From Bacillus sp. J37 (GTDB lineage Bacteria; Bacillota; Bacilli; Bacillales; Bacillaceae): a stretch of 64,000 nucleotides of DNA. Positions 53,777 to 62,857 of this stretch are shown here, one piece after another; the first letter of the stretch is position 1, and each line of letters starts with the position of its first letter. The stretch is taken from positions 250,573 to 314,572 of the forward strand of contig NZ_KI912515.1 of NCBI RefSeq assembly GCF_000518865.1, in the 5' to 3' direction. Below the pieces are notes generated by a model. That model did no database searches and was not told the origin of the DNA. It worked only from the letters and a program-made list of their open reading frames with translations. The position numbers were made by a program, and so were the translations under genes.

Positions 53777-56542
53777 CTAACTCATTGATAAGGTAAAGAG
53801 CTCTTCAAGCTCGTCTGATGAAAGCTCTGTGATCCAGTTTTCACTTTGGATGATTTCGTCGTTTAATAATTGCTTTTTCTCGAGCATATCATCGATTTTT
53901 TCCTCAATCGTTCCGGTTGTGACGAGCTTATGAACATGGACAAATCGATCCTGACCGATCCGGTAGGCTCTGTCTGTTGCTTGATTTTCTACAGCGGGGT
54001 TCCACCAGCGGTCATAATGGATAACATGGTTTGCCGCTGTTAGATTTAATCCTGTTCCACCAGCTTTTAAAGATAAAATCAAGAATGGAAACTCCTTACG
54101 CTGGAAGGACTCAACCATGCGGTCACGCTCTGCTTTCATCACGCTTCCGTTTAAGAAAAGAACTTTTTCACCAAATTTCTTCTCAAGCAGCTTCTTCATC
54201 ATTTCACCCATGCCGATGTATTGAGTGAAAATCAAACAGCTTTCCTGCTGCTCACGGATGGAAGTTGTTAATTCCAATAATTTCTCTATTTTATGTGAAC
54301 GAGACACCAATTCTTTCGGTTGCTGTTCCTTCAAATAAAGAGCAGGATGATTACAAATTTGCTTTAGCTTTCCAAGCATCTTCAGGATCAATGCCTTACG
54401 CTGCATGCCGGCCAAAGAATTCACCTGTTCAAACGTATCTTTGACAAGTTGCTCATATAATGAAGCCTGTTCAATAGATAACGGAATATACTCTTTTTGC
54501 TCCTGCTTTTCAGGAAGATTAAGGGCAACCTGTTCATCCCGTTTTGTTCTTCTTAATAAAAATGGCTTAATATAGCGTTGGAGCTGTTCGATTTGCTCCA
54601 TATTCCGATCCTTTTCAATCGGCAACACATAACGCTTATGAAAGCTGTGCAAGCTTCCTAAATAGCCATGGTTGAGAAAATCATAAATCGACCAAAGCTC
54701 TGTTAAGCGATTTTCCATCGGTGTACCTGTTAAGGCAATATGATGCTGTCCGCGCAGCTTACGAATTGCTTTCGATTGCTTTGTATGGGCGTTTTTAATA
54801 TTTTGCGCCTCATCAAGACAAATCGTGCTCCACTGAATCGAGGAAATTTCCTCATAGTCAGCATGTGACAAGCCGTAGGAGGTAATGACAACATCATAAT
54901 TCTCAATGGACACCGCAAATTTCTCTTCCTTCGGTCGATTCGGACCATAGTGAAGCTTCACACGAAGATGTGGCGCGAACTTCTCAAATTCCTTCTGCCA
55001 GTTTCCAAGAACAGATGTTGGAGCCACGATCAGTGCAGGCTGCTCAGGCTTTTCTACTTCTTTTACATAAGAAAAATAAGCAATCATTTGAATCGTTTTT
55101 CCTAACCCCATATCATCGGCCAGGCAGGCGCCGAATGATACACTTCGTAAAAACAACAGCCAGTCAACACCGTTCTGCTGATAAGGACGAAGGGTGCCCA
55201 GAAAATCAGCTGGTACCTCGTGGGTCGGCAGCTCATTTGTATCAGTGAGCTTACGAAGCATCCCTTTCATTTGCTGATTCAGCTCAATTTGAATATTTGC
55301 AAACGCACGTGTATCCATGATCTCATCTGTATCTTCATCAAGATCCCTTGCATTCAGTTCCTGATGGAGAATGTCAGATAAATGCAGGCCTTCTTTATCC
55401 GCTCGCTTCAAAATGGCCTGAACTTGCTTAATGAAAGCAGGATCAAGCTTAATCCACTGACCTTTAAAATTCACTAAGCGACGCTGCTCGGAAACAAGCG
55501 TAAGAAATTCTTCTTCACTCATTTCCACTCCGTTTGTCGCAAAACGCCAGTTGAAATCGATCAATGAGTTCATGCCAACAAATGACTGACCACGTGGAGT
55601 GGAAGAAACCTTAGCCTTCAACATAAGCTGTGAATCTTTGACAACCTGCCACCATGATGGAAGCAAAATCTCCACGCCCATATTAATCAATGTTTCACTC
55701 GCATCTGTTAAAAACAACCAAGCTTCATCCTCGGTCACATATGTTGTACCCGTTTCAAAGCTTAACCACGGCACAATTTCGGCAAAGCGCTCCTGCTCAC
55801 GTTCAATCTTTACCAGATGTGGATGCCACTTTTTAGGCAGATCACTTTTCCCTTGATAGTGTACCAGTTCATCAAGATTTGCCTTGCTTCGTAACATAAT
55901 TTCCATCTGCCACTCGTCTGTGTCAGTTTCCGGCTCATTCAGGCGCAGTCCAACGGTGAATGGAGTTTCATCTTTATGCCAACCGATCTTTTCGAGAAAA
56001 TCCGTTTCATCGATAAAATGACCTTGAAATGTCGTGAGTACCGGGTATGACGAAAGAATGTCCTCCCAAGCCTCATGCAAAAGACGATCATGTGCAATCA
56101 TGTCCGTGATCGCATGAGAAAACCAGTCAAGAGCAAATCCCTCCAGCTCATTACCGGTATCCTTAAATCTCAGCACACCATTTTTCCAGCCTTCAAAATC
56201 AGGCAGGTACTCACCGTTTGAAATGAGCTCATAAATGTCATGGGCAATATCGGCTAATCTCTGCGCATCATCTGAAAGCTCAATGTTCGCAAGCGAATTA
56301 TATGTTTCTTTTCCAAGGAGTTCGACCATCATCCAAGGAGACAGCTGAACAGCAGGAATGCCGATGTAACTAATATCCTCGAGCTTTGTGCCAAAGAAGG
56401 ACGACTCATGCCAGGTGAAAAGATAGCGGGCAAATTCTTCTATATCCAAATGATGATCACCGTGTGCAGATGTGCAATACACATAAAAATCATTGTTTTC
56501 AATTTGCTCTGCATGCAACACAATTTCAATGGTATTAATCAT
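53777..56542 (-). CDS. ywqA: SNF2 family helicase-like ATPase YwqA
   Basis: 921 residues. The long N-terminal part (about 1-450) is specific to bacterial SNF2 proteins of this kind. The motor has Walker A Lys482 in DDMGLGKT, DEAQ box at 577-580, TGTPMENRL (motif III), and C-terminal motifs LSLKAGGTGLNLTAA and DRAYRIGQ. Such ATPases move along duplex DNA; the exact role in Bacillus is unknown. It overlaps ywqB by eight bases. Confidence 0.96.
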   Translation of the reverse strand: MINTIEIVLHAEQIENNDFYVYCTSAHGDHHLDIEEFARYLFTWHESSFFGTKLEDISYIGIPAVQLSPWMMVELLGKETYNSLANIELSDDAQRLADIAHDIYELISNGEYLPDFEGWKNGVLRFKDTGNELEGFALDWFSHAITDMIAHDRLLHEAWEDILSSYPVLTTFQGHFIDETDFLEKIGWHKDETPFTVGLRLNEPETDTDEWQMEIMLRSKANLDELVHYQGKSDLPKKWHPHLVKIEREQERFAEIVPWLSFETGTTYVTEDEAWLFLTDASETLINMGVEILLPSWWQVVKDSQLMLKAKVSSTPRGQSFVGMNSLIDFNWRFATNGVEMSEEEFLTLVSEQRRLVNFKGQWIKLDPAFIKQVQAILKRADKEGLHLSDILHQELNARDLDEDTDEIMDTRAFANIQIELNQQMKGMLRKLTDTNELPTHEVPADFLGTLRPYQQNGVDWLLFLRSVSFGACLADDMGLGKTIQMIAYFSYVKEVEKPEQPALIVAPTSVLGNWQKEFEKFAPHLRVKLHYGPNRPKEEKFAVSIENYDVVITSYGLSHADYEEISSIQWSTICLDEAQNIKNAHTKQSKAIRKLRGQHHIALTGTPMENRLTELWSIYDFLNHGYLGSLHSFHKRYVLPIEKDRNMEQIEQLQRYIKPFLLRRTKRDEQVALNLPEKQEQKEYIPLSIEQASLYEQLVKDTFEQVNSLAGMQRKALILKMLGKLKQICNHPALYLKEQQPKELVSRSHKIEKLLELTTSIREQQESCLIFTQYIGMGEMMKKLLEKKFGEKVLFLNGSVMKAERDRMVESFQRKEFPFLILSLKAGGTGLNLTAANHVIHYDRWWNPAVENQATDRAYRIGQDRFVHVHKLVTTGTIEEKIDDMLEKKQLLNDEIIQSENWITELSSDELEELFTLSMS

Positions 56543-58166
56543 GAATGAGCTTTCCTTTCTTTAACTCTTCTTTAAAAGCACGTAATCGTTTATGCTCATC
56601 AGCCAGCTGCAAAATATAATTTTCCCAAACCTCTTCACGCTTCAGCTTCTTGTACTGAGCTTTAATTCTCTTCAAATATCGCACAGCCATTTTGTAATTT
56701 TCGCGTGTTTTCATCCGAATTTCATGTTGAACAGACTGAACATAAAGAGGCAGCAGCACACCTGGTTCGCTTTTTTCAATTTCCCTTAAGACATATGTAT
56801 CCATCTCATCGAGGGAAAAACCTAACAGTGTTTGCAGCTCAATCCAAGTTTTGTACTGCTCTTTATCTAAAAGTAAATCATGATACTCGGCATAACTTAA
56901 CGGCAGCATCATTTTACATGCGCGCTCATACAGCACATCATCATTCGTTGCGCGTGCGTACTGTGAGATAAATTTCAATAAATAGCGGATCGTTTGCCGC
57001 TTTTCATCAAATGGTAAAGGACTATTAATATATTCGTTGGTACCATTTAATAAATAAGAAATCCAACTCGACAGCCGCTTCCAATTTTTCTTTTTAAAAA
57101 TATCCTCAACCCAAGGAAAGATGAATGGGAGGGCAGATGGTGTAAGTTTTGTGCGCATGACCTCAAAAATTTCCTCATCACGTGATTGAAGGAAGTTCAT
57201 ATGCATAAGCGCCATTTCGAACTCAATCGCAAAGGAGGGATCTTGTTTCTGCTCTTCCTCCAGATGCTCCTCCAGCCATTCGCGCTCGATCGAAATGAAC
57301 TTATCACGTCGAAGCAGCTCAATCCATAATAGCTTGTAGAGATTTGTCCGCTCATATTGATACTCCTTACTCGTAAAAAGCAGCTCTCGGAAGCGTTCCA
57401 CACTATCAACTAAATAAGGATCAAGAGCAAATGGCAAAGCATAGCGCTTCATCTCAGAGATGGCCACCTCAACATTATCGATAAGCTGATCAAGATAAGG
57501 ATAAATAATATGCTGTAACATATAGTCGGTTGGCTTCGTCTCATTAATGAGCTGCAAAATTTTCAAAAACACCGTAACAGATGCCTGAACAATAAAAAAT
57601 TGCTTCATCTCAGGAGACTTAGGCGCCTTCTTTTTTAAAGCAGAATAATAATGATGAAAAAGACTTTGGAACAGCTGATTAGGAGAAGTAACCTGATCAT
57701 ACCAGCGCTCAAATTCCCGATCAAAAAAGGCAATCCAGCTGCCAAGAGTATCTTCATAATCTTTTTCAGGCTTTAAAAGCGAACTTGCCTTCTTTACATG
57801 CTTTAACACATCGTCAATCGGCTTTTCTTCCTTCCATAGGTCAACAAACGTGCCGACTCGGTCAACACTTGCATATACATAGAGAAACGCTGCAAGCTGA
57901 TGTCGGCAAATTGAATCTGAAGGACAAGTGCACGTACTCATCGAAAAATCATCTAAATCAAGCTCAACCTGAACACTTGTGACATCCTGTACTTTCGCAG
58001 ACACAGAATGACTTGTTGTGCTCACATTATAAATACTGCCTTGACGATACAAAATGAGTCCCTTTTTCACAACATTCCGATTCTCTTCTTCCTGATGTGA
58101 AAGCAACTGTTTAATCTGTTCAGCGGCACCAAGTACAAGTTCTTTACTAAGTTCCCGACCAAGCAT
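56535..58166 (-). CDS. ywqB: SWIM zinc finger protein YwqB
   Basis: 543 residues from ATG 58166 (AAAGGAG upstream; frame open to 58238). The SWIM motif CxCx4CxH is seen at about residues 79-88 (CTCPSDSICRH). The remainder is helical and rich in Trp, Tyr and Leu. SWIM proteins of this kind pair with SNF2 ATPases, here the overlapping ywqA, and probably act on DNA with it. Confidence 0.92.
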   Translation of the reverse strand: MLGRELSKELVLGAAEQIKQLLSHQEEENRNVVKKGLILYRQGSIYNVSTTSHSVSAKVQDVTSVQVELDLDDFSMSTCTCPSDSICRHQLAAFLYVYASVDRVGTFVDLWKEEKPIDDVLKHVKKASSLLKPEKDYEDTLGSWIAFFDREFERWYDQVTSPNQLFQSLFHHYYSALKKKAPKSPEMKQFFIVQASVTVFLKILQLINETKPTDYMLQHIIYPYLDQLIDNVEVAISEMKRYALPFALDPYLVDSVERFRELLFTSKEYQYERTNLYKLLWIELLRRDKFISIEREWLEEHLEEEQKQDPSFAIEFEMALMHMNFLQSRDEEIFEVMRTKLTPSALPFIFPWVEDIFKKKNWKRLSSWISYLLNGTNEYINSPLPFDEKRQTIRYLLKFISQYARATNDDVLYERACKMMLPLSYAEYHDLLLDKEQYKTWIELQTLLGFSLDEMDTYVLREIEKSEPGVLLPLYVQSVQHEIRMKTRENYKMAVRYLKRIKAQYKKLKREEVWENYILQLADEHKRLRAFKEELKKGKLIHD

Positions 58167-58238
58167 AATGAATGGACTCCTTTCAATGAAAAGCAAAGCG
58201 CTTTTGCTTATATATAAAGTAAGAATAATTTGAATCAT

Positions 58239-58622
58239 GGAAATAAACCCTAATTCATCTATTATACCTCATTTCAAATGCTACAAAAAGGTTTAGGACG
58301 AGATTCAAACCGGGGACATAAAAAGGGAGATGGTTCCGAAGGATGTATTGTGACTAAAAAGTGACTAATTCTGATAAAATGGGATATAAATGTCAATTTT
58401 TCGCACGAAAAAAGCTTGTCTATAGATAAGCTTCCCAAGTATAATAGTCCCATATTGTCTGATATTGTAAAGAAAACTTGCCGACTGGCGAGCCTGAAGG
58501 GCGAAGACAGAGGCGTAGTTGCGCTTATACTTAATTCTTTAAATTAGCCACTACGTCGAACGACCTTCCTCGCTGCTAATTTATACTGCTTAACGTATAA
58601 AATGAAGAAAGGAAACCTTTGA
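58239..58622. repeat. Intergenic region with a family A-like repeat (about 58461-58600)
   Basis: The first 200 bases hold the ywqB promoter region. Then AAAACTTGCCGACTGGCGAGCC, GGGCGAAGACAGAGGCGTAG and TTATACTTAATTC resemble the family A repeat at 491-567, followed by a palindromic stretch with AATTAGCC(A)... and GCTGCTAATT. No ORF. Confidence 0.6.
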
Positions 58623-58769
58623 ATGATGAAAGATAATCAGCTGAAACAAGAAGAGCTGTTACAAATTCTCCTAAGTGCCTATGATAAAGGCGAAGCAAGA
58701 ACAGACATCACGACAAATGAAATGATCGAAGATATAATTTCTCAAATAAAAAAAGTGTATGCGTCATAA
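58623..58769 (+). CDS. Small acidic protein, 48 residues
   Basis: MMKDNQLKQEELLQILLSAY then DKGEARTDITTNEMIEDIIS and a short basic end. AGAAAGG lies ahead of ATG 58623, and a strong terminator follows the stop by four bases. Helical, soluble, no known family. The complete gene signals make it credible though it is shorter than 50 codons. Confidence 0.72.
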   Translation: MMKDNQLKQEELLQILLSAYDKGEARTDITTNEMIEDIISQIKKVYAS

Positions 58770-58772
58770 TAA

Positions 58773-58805
58773 CAGATACGAGCGCCTTTGGTGCTCGTAT
58801 TTTTA
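58773..58805 (+). terminator. Terminator after the 48-residue gene
   Basis: ATACGAGCGCC / GGTGCTCGTAT (one G-U pair), three-base loop, T run. Confidence 0.92.
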
Positions 58806-58969
58806 GTATATCTAAGACTTTTAAAGCTAAGTCTTAACCAAGTGTTAGTTAAGCATATATTGTGATAAAAAATAAATAGTAAAAGCGTCACATTTGAAAC
58901 CCTCAATGGGTACAATTAAAGGCAGTCTCCAAAAAGGGAACTGCCTATCGCCGAGGAATTTTAGAAACC

Positions 58970-59377
58970 TTAATTCAGACTAAACACACCATACACCCAT
59001 ATATTCCCTTTATCCGAGACATAATCTTGCGGGTTTATTGGATTTCCTTCTTTATCATATATATAAATAGAAGCAACTCCATTTGCAGCAGACACTCCTA
59101 CTCGATAGCCACCAGCGATCATCGTTTCATCTGGAGTGACAATAAAGGAATGAATCTTCTCTGTACAGCTTTTATAATAGATGAGAACTCTCGTTTGTTC
59201 CGTGACGACTTTCTCAATATTCAGAGGAGCATGCCGATCATCCTCAACAACCTTCCATCCATCACCATAATTTCTGATTGACGCAGCAACCTCATACCTT
59301 GAGGAATGTCCTCCATATGTAAATCCTACTAGTACTAGGATAACTAGTAACACTAAAATAATTCTTTCAAACTTCAT
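58970..59377 (-). CDS. Secreted or membrane-anchored hypothetical protein
   Basis: 135 residues from ATG 59377 (GGAGGT seven bases ahead). N-terminal hydrophobic segment (about 5-22, IILVLLVILVLVGFTYGG), then a beta-rich domain with IEKVVTEQTRVLIYYKS, GGYRVGVSAANGVASIYIYD. I do not recognise the family. Monocistronic and divergent from the ROK gene. Confidence 0.75.
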   Translation of the reverse strand: MKFERIILVLLVILVLVGFTYGGHSSRYEVAASIRNYGDGWKVVEDDRHAPLNIEKVVTEQTRVLIYYKSCTEKIHSFIVTPDETMIAGGYRVGVSAANGVASIYIYDKEGNPINPQDYVSDKGNIWVYGVFSLN

Positions 59378-59664
59378 CAACAAGACCTCCATGATTCTCT
59401 TACTCTATATCAATAGATTAGACAAAAGGACGAAAAAAGTCTGTCAGTATATGGAAGAGAAAAATAGGTCCTTCTGTCGATTCCGTTCTCAGGGCTTTCA
59501 TCACATAAATTCCATCATATCATCTTTAGTATTTTATTTGCTAGGTATATATAATAGTAGAAACATAAATATATATAATAGAAGGGGAAATAACGCTTTC
59601 ATTTATTTGGAGAGTTGGTAAACTAATAGATAACAAATACTTCACACGAATAGAAAAGGGGATT

Positions 59665-60564
59665 ATGATGTACACAATCGGCATTGACTTAGGCGGGACA
59701 AACCTTCGAATCGGCTTGTTCAACGAAAAAGGAGAAATCATCAACGAACAAAGCCGCCCAACAGAACCGGAAAAAGGCCCGGAATACACCATCAACAACA
59801 TGGCAGAGGCTATCAACGAACTCAAATCAAAATACGACATCAAAGCAGTGGGAATCGGCTCACCCGGCCCACTATCGCCGAGCACAGGTATCATCATTGA
59901 ACCGCCAAACCTCCCAGGCTGGGTAAACGTCCCAATCACGGAAATGTTGGAGGGGAAAATAAGTTTGCCAGTCAAGTTAGAAAACGACGCGAACGCAGCA
60001 GCACTTGCCGAAGCTACACATGGAGCAGGCAAGGGAGCAAGCAGTGTCTTCTTTGTCACCGTCAGCACTGGAATCGGCGGAGGCTATGTTTTAGGCGGCC
60101 AGCTTGTCTCAGGTGCACAAGGGAACTGTGGCGAAATTGGCAACATGATCGTGAATCCAAGTCTTGATGCTTACCATGGTCCGGGACTAAATAAGGGTGC
60201 ACTAGAAGGGCTTGCATCTGGAACGGCAATTGGTCGAATCGGAAAAGAGCGACTAAACATACCAAACGGTGCCCAAGGAGTGTTCCAACTTGCAGAGCAA
60301 GGCAACCAGCAAGCACAGGAAATTGTTGATGAAGCCATCAACTATCTTGCGATTGGCCTTGCAAACATTGTTCATACGGTAAACCCGGAAGTGATTGTCA
60401 TCGGTGGAGGAGTCATGAAATCGAAGGATTTGATCTTAAAGCCATTGATTGAAAAAACAAGAGAGTATGTGTATCCGAGCCTGAAGGAGTCACTAGTCAT
60501 CAAGCCAGCTGTATTAGATCAAAAGGCAGGTCTCGTAGGAGCTGGACTGTTACCGCAGAGATAA
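59665..60564 (+). CDS. ROK family sugar kinase (glucokinase-like)
   Basis: 299 residues. ATP site DLGGTNLRIGLF at the start, GIGSPGPLSPSTG, ENDANAAALAEATHGAG, and TVSTGIGGGYVLGGQ are ROK signatures. The usual zinc motif CxCGxxGCxE is missing: after GNCGEIGNMIVNPS the protein reads HGPGLNKGALEGLASG. Some ROK kinases lack the zinc site, so it may still be active; whether glucose is the substrate is open. GAAAAGGGGATT precedes ATG 59665/59668. Confidence 0.9.
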   Translation: MMYTIGIDLGGTNLRIGLFNEKGEIINEQSRPTEPEKGPEYTINNMAEAINELKSKYDIKAVGIGSPGPLSPSTGIIIEPPNLPGWVNVPITEMLEGKISLPVKLENDANAAALAEATHGAGKGASSVFFVTVSTGIGGGYVLGGQLVSGAQGNCGEIGNMIVNPSLDAYHGPGLNKGALEGLASGTAIGRIGKERLNIPNGAQGVFQLAEQGNQQAQEIVDEAINYLAIGLANIVHTVNPEVIVIGGGVMKSKDLILKPLIEKTREYVYPSLKESLVIKPAVLDQKAGLVGAGLLPQR

Positions 60565-60580
60565 ATTTCTACGACCACGA

Positions 60581-60640
60581 AGAAACTCACCATTATGCTA
60601 GAAGTTGTATCCCAGCATAATGGTGAGTTTCTATTTTTTA
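60581..60640 (+). terminator. Terminator after the ROK gene
   Basis: A 19-base-pair perfect stem (AGAAACTCACCATTATGCT with its complement at 60614-60632), then TATTTTTTA. Confidence 0.95.
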
Positions 60641-60728
60641 TACAACAGACAAATGTCATGAAAAAATAAAAACTGATTAGAATCCACTACTTCTGCCAAA
60701 TATATAAGTAAGCGGAAGGAGGATACAC

Positions 60729-60935
60729 ATGGTCTCAAATTCACCGGGTAGGATTAATGTCACCTTTCAACATGATAAGAAAAAAGTACATCAATTAATC
60801 GATCTCACACAATTAACAGCATTACTTGGCTCCGATCTTATACATATCGATGAAATGTTAGAACCAAAAAGAGTAGACAAAAAAGTATGGGTGCGAAATA
60901 TAAATGGGGTAACTCTTCTTATAAAGCTAAAGTAA
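60729..60935 (+). CDS. Hypothetical protein, 68 residues
   Basis: Starts MVSNSPGRINVTFQHDKKKV and ends WVRNINGVTLLIKLK. Small alpha/beta protein without signal or membrane segment; family unknown. GGAAGGAGG precedes ATG 60729. A terminator-like hairpin follows at 60954. Confidence 0.72.
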   Translation: MVSNSPGRINVTFQHDKKKVHQLIDLTQLTALLGSDLIHIDEMLEPKRVDKKVWVRNINGVTLLIKLK

Positions 60936-60953
60936 CAGCACAAGACAAAAAAA

Positions 60954-61005
60954 GCCTACAACTGTACTTCGGGGATGCAGATCCCTAAGTCCAATTGTAG
61001 ACTTT
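60954..61005 (+). terminator. Terminator-like nested hairpin
   Basis: CTACAACTG (60956) pairs with CAATTGTAG (60992) with one mismatch, and GGGAT/ATCCC form an inner stem. ACTTT follows; the T run is short. Confidence 0.5.
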
Positions 61006-61198
61006 CATATGTATGTTCCAACGCAACTTTTCTCTTTTTATTTCCACTTCGAATACTATTTTAAATACAATTGCTTAAGTGTCCCTAAATTTGTATTGAG
61101 TGATTTCATAATAATAATCTTCCATTGTTAACTTATCATTATACTTCGGATAATTTCCGTATAAACATCAGAAGTTGACTATTCTTGAAGTTGAGAAA

Positions 61199-61285
61199 AT
61201 AAATAAGCCCTCTCCAATAAGGAAAGGGGATGGGCTGGGAACCCATGCATCAACTTAAGTATTATACATAAGTTTCTTTTTTTAT
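61199..61285 (+). ncRNA. Structured, non-coding stretch ending in a terminator-like stem
   Basis: AGCCC...GGGCT arms, ATGGG...CCCAT and a last stem ACTTA/TAAGT followed by TTTCTTTTTTT make a compact chain of hairpins without an ORF. This could be a small RNA; I match it to no known family. Confidence 0.35.
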
Positions 61286-61395
61286 ACAAATGAAATAATA
61301 AATTCTACTTGCGTTCTGAAATATAATATAATGGATCAGGAAATAGGCCATTATTCTGATAACAATCCGGAAACACGGAGAAGGTTAAGATCAAG

Positions 61396-61500
61396 ATGAG
61401 GGTGATTGGTTGTTGGGCTCCTTTCCTTTAAGGAAAGGAGGTGATCATCATTGAAACATTTCTTCAGTTTCTAAGAGAAGTGTGCGCTTTACTTCTCTTT
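61396..61500 (+). promoter_or_regulatory. Attenuator-like element with leader peptide
   Basis: ATG 61396 opens an 11-residue leader (MRVIGCWAPFL, stop 61429-61431). The stop lies in the centre of a 23-base palindrome (61418-61440) that hides the very strong ribosome site AAAGGAGGTGATC (61434-61446). Behind it is TTG 61451 with a seven-residue frame (MKHFFSF) or GTG 61441 with a 28-residue frame, then a hairpin AGAGAAGT/ACTTCTCT (61474-61498). TATAAT near 61323 may be its promoter. Compare the SD-hidden mRNAs of type I toxins and translational attenuators; identity open. Confidence 0.5.
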
Positions 61501-61681
61501 CATTATATTACCATTAGGCATATTTAAAAATATTCGCAAAGAAATGAAAGGACCAATGGTGATTGCCATTGGTTCAAGTTTAGCTACAAAGAGTTGTTTC
61601 CCATGTTTCCTAAATCAACGCATATAGATAAAGAGTAAGGAATGCATCGTGTGAATGAAAAAGGAGCCTTTCTCTGTATTC

Positions 61682-61903
61682 CTAACGATCATAAGCATTA
61701 ACATAAAGCTCCTTAAGTGCCTGACGAGCAGCATCCCTCTCAACTTTGTCTATACCTCTTCCCAAAAACTCCCCGCGATCATTACAAATCGATGCGTACA
61801 CATAATAATGATCAGAAAACTGTATAACTCCCAACTCAACCTCTTCATGAAACATACTATCAAAGTGTATAACCCTACTCGAAAGAATATCTTTCACATC
61901 CAT
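61682..61903 (-). CDS. Hypothetical protein, 73 residues
   Basis: Starts MDVKDILSSRVIHFDSMFHE; AAAGGAGATAGAGAT precedes ATG 61903. The end VERDAARQALKELYV recalls the last helix of double-stranded RNA-binding domains, and IQFSDHYYVYASICND could be the strands, but a full domain is not clear. A longer plus-strand frame here has worse composition and signals. Confidence 0.68.
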   Translation of the reverse strand: MDVKDILSSRVIHFDSMFHEEVELGVIQFSDHYYVYASICNDRGEFLGRGIDKVERDAARQALKELYVNAYDR

Positions 61904-62002
61904 ATCTCTATCTCCTTTACCATGTCTAATTTCCTATACACTTCTATCATACAGGATGAAATTGTAAATTTAGTTAATGATATTTTAAGGTTTTATTAAG
62001 AT

Positions 62003-62025
62003 GGGACGGAGGGACAGGTCCCTTG
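62003..62025. repeat. GGGACA-family repeat, diverged copy
   Basis: GGGACGGAGGGACAGGTCCC followed by TTGG; last base block of the core has changed. Confidence 0.7.
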
Positions 62026-62071
62026 GTTCTCCTATTGTACTAAGTAAATCCGAGAAGCAAGAGATAGTAAA

Positions 62072-62106
62072 AATGTAAAACCCTCGGTAGAAAAAACCAG
62101 GGGCTT
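62072..62106 (-). terminator. Terminator of the 31-residue gene
   Basis: On the minus strand CCCCTGGT-TTTTTCT-ACCGAGGG followed by TTTT (one mismatch in the stem). Confidence 0.65.
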
Positions 62107-62115
62107 TTAGATGAT

Positions 62116-62211
62116 TTATTTTTTCTTTCCACAATTTATACATGTTTCAGTGTAATAATCGTATTTATGGTATCTACGTAAAAAACAAAGGATTGATTTT
62201 AACTTTTTCAT
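62116..62211 (-). CDS. Small CxxC protein, 31 residues
   Basis: ATG 62211 after TAGGAG gives MKKLKSILCFLRRYHKYDYY then TETCINCGKKK and TAA. Basic, with a Cys-x-x-Cys pair near the end that could hold half a zinc site. The ribosome site and a terminator behind it support a real gene; function unknown. Confidence 0.55.
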   Translation of the reverse strand: MKKLKSILCFLRRYHKYDYYTETCINCGKKK

Positions 62212-62857
62212 GTGTGATTGCTCCTAAGATGTTTAAAAGATATATACAATCATACAGTAGGCATGTTATTCACCTTTTACAGACAGATTAAAAAGTATGA
62301 CAAAGCTATTAATTTATAGTAATACTCTTGAGGAAAATTGAGAGAAAAAAACACAAATCCTGAATTTCTTTGATGAGATCAGGAATCTAGTAAATTTGAG
62401 TGGGGACGGTTCCCATGTTACCTTAAATTCCCCATATAGATAAAGATCACTGTAAAGTGGGCTGGTGAATGAAAGTGGAGCAGCTGATGTAGATGTGACA
62501 GTATAGTGTGAACACAGGAACCGCCCCTCTGTTTTTCTCCCTTATTGAATTATTGTTAAAGTAAATAATCATACAATTATTAATAATAATTTACTATAAT
62601 AAGAGTCTAAAGTCTTAGCTTTATTGGATTGGGGTTCAGTCTGGAAAATGAAAGAAAATGGGTAGAAGTGACTAGGCTGAGAACAAGAAGTGCTATTGTC
62701 TAGTTTGTAAGCTGCCATCTAATATACTTTTTATCAAATTGTTTTGATGCAAGCTTCATCCTCCTATTAAAATGACATGCACATTCATGATTACAAGTAG
62801 CATTCATATAACGAATACCAAATAAATATATTGAAGTAGAATGAGGAGGTGTTGATT
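62212..62857. other. Gene-poor spacer with a diverged inverted repeat
   Basis: 646 AT-rich bases. At 62401-62420 GTGGGGACGGTTCCCATGTT and at 62511-62530 AACACAGGAACCGCCCCTC form an inverted pair about 110 bases apart, a diverged relative of the GGGACA family. No ORF that I can support. The GAGGAGGT site for the next gene lies at 62842-62850. Confidence 0.5.

Noticed and set aside
61655..61999. 114-codon plus-strand frame
   Set aside because: Antisense to the 73-residue minus-strand gene, which has a much better ribosome site; composition rich in Ile, Ser and Asn looks non-coding.
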